DNA from: Eucalyptus grandis | Taxonomy: Eukaryota > Streptophyta > Magnoliopsida > Myrtales > Myrtaceae | Direction of reading: 5' to 3' | Length of the DNA: 64,000 bases | NCBI RefSeq assembly: GCF_016545825.1 | Contig: NC_052616.1 | Location: forward strand, 58,115,278 to 58,179,277 | Shown here: in pieces, positions 60,879 through 64,000 of the stretch | Numbering within the stretch: the first letter of the stretch is position 1 | How the letters are laid out: each line of letters opens with the position of its first letter | Notes under the pieces: generated by a model | What the model saw: only the letters and a program-made list of their open reading frames with translations | Told to the model about the DNA's origin: nothing | Database searches by the model: none | Made by a program: the position numbers and the translations under genes

Positions 60879-63207
60879 ATGGCCGCATTACAAGCTTCCA
60901 CTTTCTTAGAGTCCGTTCGTTTGAGGAAAATATCATGTTTCGGAAGATATTTTCTGGAAGTCATTTTCAGGAAAATGACTCATTTTCCGATGTTTTGCCA
61001 AAATCTAAAATTTAAGTGGAAAATATTTTCCACTGTTCGTTAACTCATTTAATTGTTAGGAAAAATTATCAAAAATTGAATTTGAATATTTTTAATTGAC
61101 CAAAAAATTAATTTTATTTTTATATTTTTAAAAAAAATGAAATTTAATTATTTATATTTTAAAAAAATCGAAATTTTTTATTATTATTTTTCTTTCTTTT
61201 TCTTTTTTTTTTTCTTTCCTCCTTCCTCCTTCCTCCTTCCTCCTTCTTCTTCCTCCTCCTTCGCTACATTTTGCCTCCTTCTTGCCCGACGATGGCCGCC
61301 GCAGCCAACCAAGACCCGGTGGCGAGATCCGGCGAGCTCGAGGCTCGGCCCGATCTCGCCCGAGCTCGCTGCGAGCTCGCGGATCTAGCGGTGGAGCTTG
61401 GGCTCTGATCTAGGCAAGCCCGAGCTCCGCTGCCAGATTTGGCGAGTTCGCGGCTCGCCGTGAGCTCGGCGAGCTTGCGGCGAGCTTAGGCGGGCCGAGC
61501 CTCGCCCGGCTCGCCGGATCAGCGAGCCGCGAGCTCCGCCCAAGCCAGCAATAGCTCCGCCTCACCCAATCGGGCGAGGCCGGCAAGGTTGCCGGCTGCG
61601 GGTGATCGCCGGACGCCGCCGTGGCCAGTTGCTAGCCACCGCCAAAGAAGAAGATGAAAAGGAAAGAAAGAAAAGAAAAAAAGAAAAGAAAAGAAATTAA
61701 AAACTCGATTTAAAAATAAAGAAAAAGAAAAAGAAAGCATAAAAATAAAACGAAAATGTATTAATAAAAAGAAGTAAGAGGAAAGAAGTCATGGAAAATG
61801 TTTTCCACTTTTGAAAACGTTTTCCTCAAGTTGTTTTTTCTAATGATGGAAAACATTTTCTAACTAGTTCATTTTCCGTGAAACGAACACCGGAAAATTC
61901 GGAAAACATTTTCTCGGAAGTCATTTTCCGCAAAACGAACGGACCCTTAGTTTCTTCTTCTTCTTCCTCCTCTTTGGGTTGTTCTTCAAAGCGAATGATC
62001 ACTGCTTTGATCCAACTCACAAAGCCCTTGAAACTCAGCCTCATAAATGATCCAAGTGCTACGATCACGAAGAAGCTAGTCGAGGAATTGAGCACCAGGT
62101 ATGGTTACACCTTCACGGAGCCACTACTGATGGACGTCACCCAGAAAGATAGGGTTTTGGAACCGTGCCTATCGCCTACTTCTTCTATCGAAACGATGAA
62201 GAAATTCTATGTGATCTTGGAGGCTGTCGAAGATAGAATGGAGATGCACAATAACATCGGCGAGCAGCGAGACAACTGGAATAAGCTCCTGTTGAACTCG
62301 GTCAACATGATGACTCTCACTGCCACCACCACGGCAGCGATGGCTGCGGCTGCGCCAGCTCCATCGCTGAGATTATGCTCCGCTCTCTTGTTTACGGAAG
62401 CCACCAGCATGTCTGTCATCATGAGAAAAATCCAGCCCTCACAGCTGGCTGAAGAGCAACGCAATGCCTCGAGGTTGTTCAAGCAGCTCCGGAGCGAGAT
62501 CAAGTCAATGCTTGCGCTCCAATCTCCGACTGAACCAGACGTGAAGGAGATGATGGAGAAGGTGCTGGCCCTTGATTGGGCTTATCCACTGCCTCTGCTC
62601 GGAGCGATGCTCGAGAAGTTCCCTGTGAAATTTGAGCCCGCCGCATGGTGGCCTGGGGTTTCCAACAACAGCCGCCAATCCAAAGGGCAGAAAACTTTTG
62701 CAAATACCGAGCCAAACGGATGGAGCGAGGAGCTGGAATTGGAGATGAGAGCAATCGTCCAAGTCCTCAAGAGCAAAGACAAGAAAGACTACTTGACGCT
62801 CGGAAATCTGGCGCTAAAACTAAATAAGATGTTGGCGGTCTTGGGTCCCCTACTCACTGGGATCGCTGCAGCCACCTCGACCTATGGTGGCTCGACAGCC
62901 ACAACTTTGGCAGCCATTGCTGGTGCGATGGCTGCAATCGTCAACGGCTTTGAGCACGGAGGTCAAGTTGGTATGGTCGGGGAGATGTACAGAAACTGTG
63001 CAGGGTTCTTCGAGCTCATGGGAGAGACGATCGAAGCAACGCTCGAAGAGAGCCTTTAGCAGGAGAGAGAACGGAGAGATGTTCGAGATGAAGGTGGCGA
63101 TGAAGCTGGGGCGGGGCTTGTCAGAGCTCCGAGACTTGGCAAGAAAATCAATGGCTTCTTGTATAGAAGGGACTGAGGTGGATGAGTTCGGAAGCAAGCT
63201 TTTCTGA
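60879..63207 (+). pseudogene. Copy G: At4g22030-like gene, split by a TIR element and frameshifted
   Basis: The ATG at 60879 starts MAALQAST and runs into the insertion at 60909-61946, which stops the frame. The gene resumes at 61950 (Ser-rich segment, then GCSSKRM) and stays open to a premature TAG at 63057-63059, caused by a 2-bp deletion near 63051-63056 relative to copy F. The family end, EVDEFGSKLF, follows in another frame to 63207. A frame opening at 61878 begins with GTG inside the transposon and is not a real start. The region around 62700-62950 carries D/E-clade sequence. The partner minus copy would lie beyond the window. Confidence 0.9.
60909..61946. mobile_element. PIF/Harbinger (Tourist)-like non-autonomous element, 1038 bp
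   Basis: TTA is duplicated at 60906-60908 and 61947-61949. The ends are inverted repeats, GAGTCCGTTCGTTT on the left and GGGTCCGTTCGTTT on the right read inward (13 of 14), and the similarity extends into GGAAAATNTTTT-type subterminal repeats. Copy F provides the empty site. No transposase is present. The interior has a pyrimidine tract (about 61190-61260), a GC-rich core with GAGCTCG/CGAGC words (about 61280-61640) and a purine tract (about 61645-61735). Confidence 0.8.
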
Positions 63208-64000
63208 ACTCCTTTGTACAAAGATATTCAGTGCACATATAATACAAGTGTCAAACATGAACACTTCATTCTTTAATTCTTGGCACATATAAATATAATG
63301 TGTGTGGCAGAGAAAGTAAAATGATCCAAGTATCGAAATTCTTGTTTCCCTTTTGATAATTGAAATCAATATACGGTTTAAGCTAGCTTGATACGGTACA
63401 CTTTTTTTCCACGATGTGGATGCAATCCAGTGGTTGAATTCTTGAATGTCTTCTGCCGAAAGCGGCTTTGAATTGTCTGATGGTGTAGACCTCATTGGCA
63501 TCTCTTTGCCCTTTAGAACAGCACTTTCAGCATACCTTAGTTCTTGATTACAGGGTTTAAGATGGCACGCGGAGTGGAGGGAGACCACATGCGTACCCCT
63601 AGATAAACGGCTTTTGATACTATAACACGACATTTTAACATGCTAGAATGTCCAATCTAAATATTAAGCTAATAAGTAGAGAAAGGTCAAAATGTATATA
63701 ATGAACTTATAAATCTCATTAATGATGTAGATTGCTCAACGATTTTGGTCTTTTATGTCAATCGTTGTGGCTTAGAATCGGTTTTGCCCTCAAGGCATGT
63801 GTGTTCCTTAATGCTTGTGCAACTACTCCGTTCAAGTTCGAGCTCAGGCAATCCACTAGATTATATATGCTCCTAGTAAGCTTTTGCCCCCTCGAACTAT
63901 TACATACGTTACATAGATGAGCTCGTATTTTATTTAATTGCGACACCTTCCCTACTATATAAATTGACATCGTAGTAATTACCCTCGTAATAATTAAGAC
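63208..64000. other. 3' flank of copy G
   Basis: Collinear with the sequence following copy F (54123-54950), consistent with a fourth convergent pair continuing to the right. No gene is seen in this stretch. Confidence 0.6.

Noticed and set aside
61878..61949. N-terminal extension of copy G from 61878
   Set aside because: It starts with GTG inside the Harbinger-like element.

Overview
The window is plant nuclear DNA from a core eudicot. It is AT-rich, gene-poor and full of LTR retrotransposons, DNA transposons, LINE fragments and microsatellites. One multicopy single-exon gene family dominates it. Its proteins (about 430 aa) match what I know of the plant family usually annotated 'probable F-box protein At4g22030', although no F-box can be read here. 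A myrtalean source (Eucalyptus/Syzygium-like) is my inference from the repeat style and could be wrong.

The backbone is a tandem series of convergent, tail-to-tail gene pairs: A(+)/B(-), C(+)/D(-), F(+)/E(-) and G(+), whose partner would lie past the right edge. Plus copies form one clade, with a CGCG palindrome 10-11 bp upstream of TATAAAT. Minus copies form a second clade, with a palindromic CTTATATAAG TATA region and two TTGACT W-box cores. A, B and C have intact reading frames. D and E each carry a different 1-bp deletion. F has lost its ATG, has two further 1-bp deletions, is separated from its promoter by a 7.2-kb Ty1/copia element inserted at the end of its TATA box, and is split by a solo LTR. 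G is split by a TTA-flanked TIR element and frameshifted near its 3' end.

Layout: 1-14.1 kb is old repeat sequence hit by a non-autonomous hAT-like element (824-1747) and by an 11.2-kb minus-strand Ty3/gypsy (Tat/Ogre-like) element (2902-14137) with 2.65-kb LTRs, a decayed DUF7745-type ORF and a truncated gag. 14.3-24.8 kb is duplication unit 1 (A/B). 24.8-29.1 kb holds LTR remnants, a solo LTR, a Copia 3' remnant, a possible small-peptide ORF and a TIR element. 29.2-41.35 kb is unit 2 (C/D), with two Mutator-like elements, one carrying what looks like a captured pararetrovirus-type coat fragment. 41.4-44.2 kb is anonymous. 44.2-57.7 kb is unit 3 (F/E). 57.8-60.7 kb is a duplicated G-type promoter block hit by two LINE fragments. 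60.7-64 kb is G.

Most transposon boundaries are anchored by target-site duplications read directly, and several are supported by empty sites in the paralogous units. All comparisons were by eye; no alignment or database search was run.
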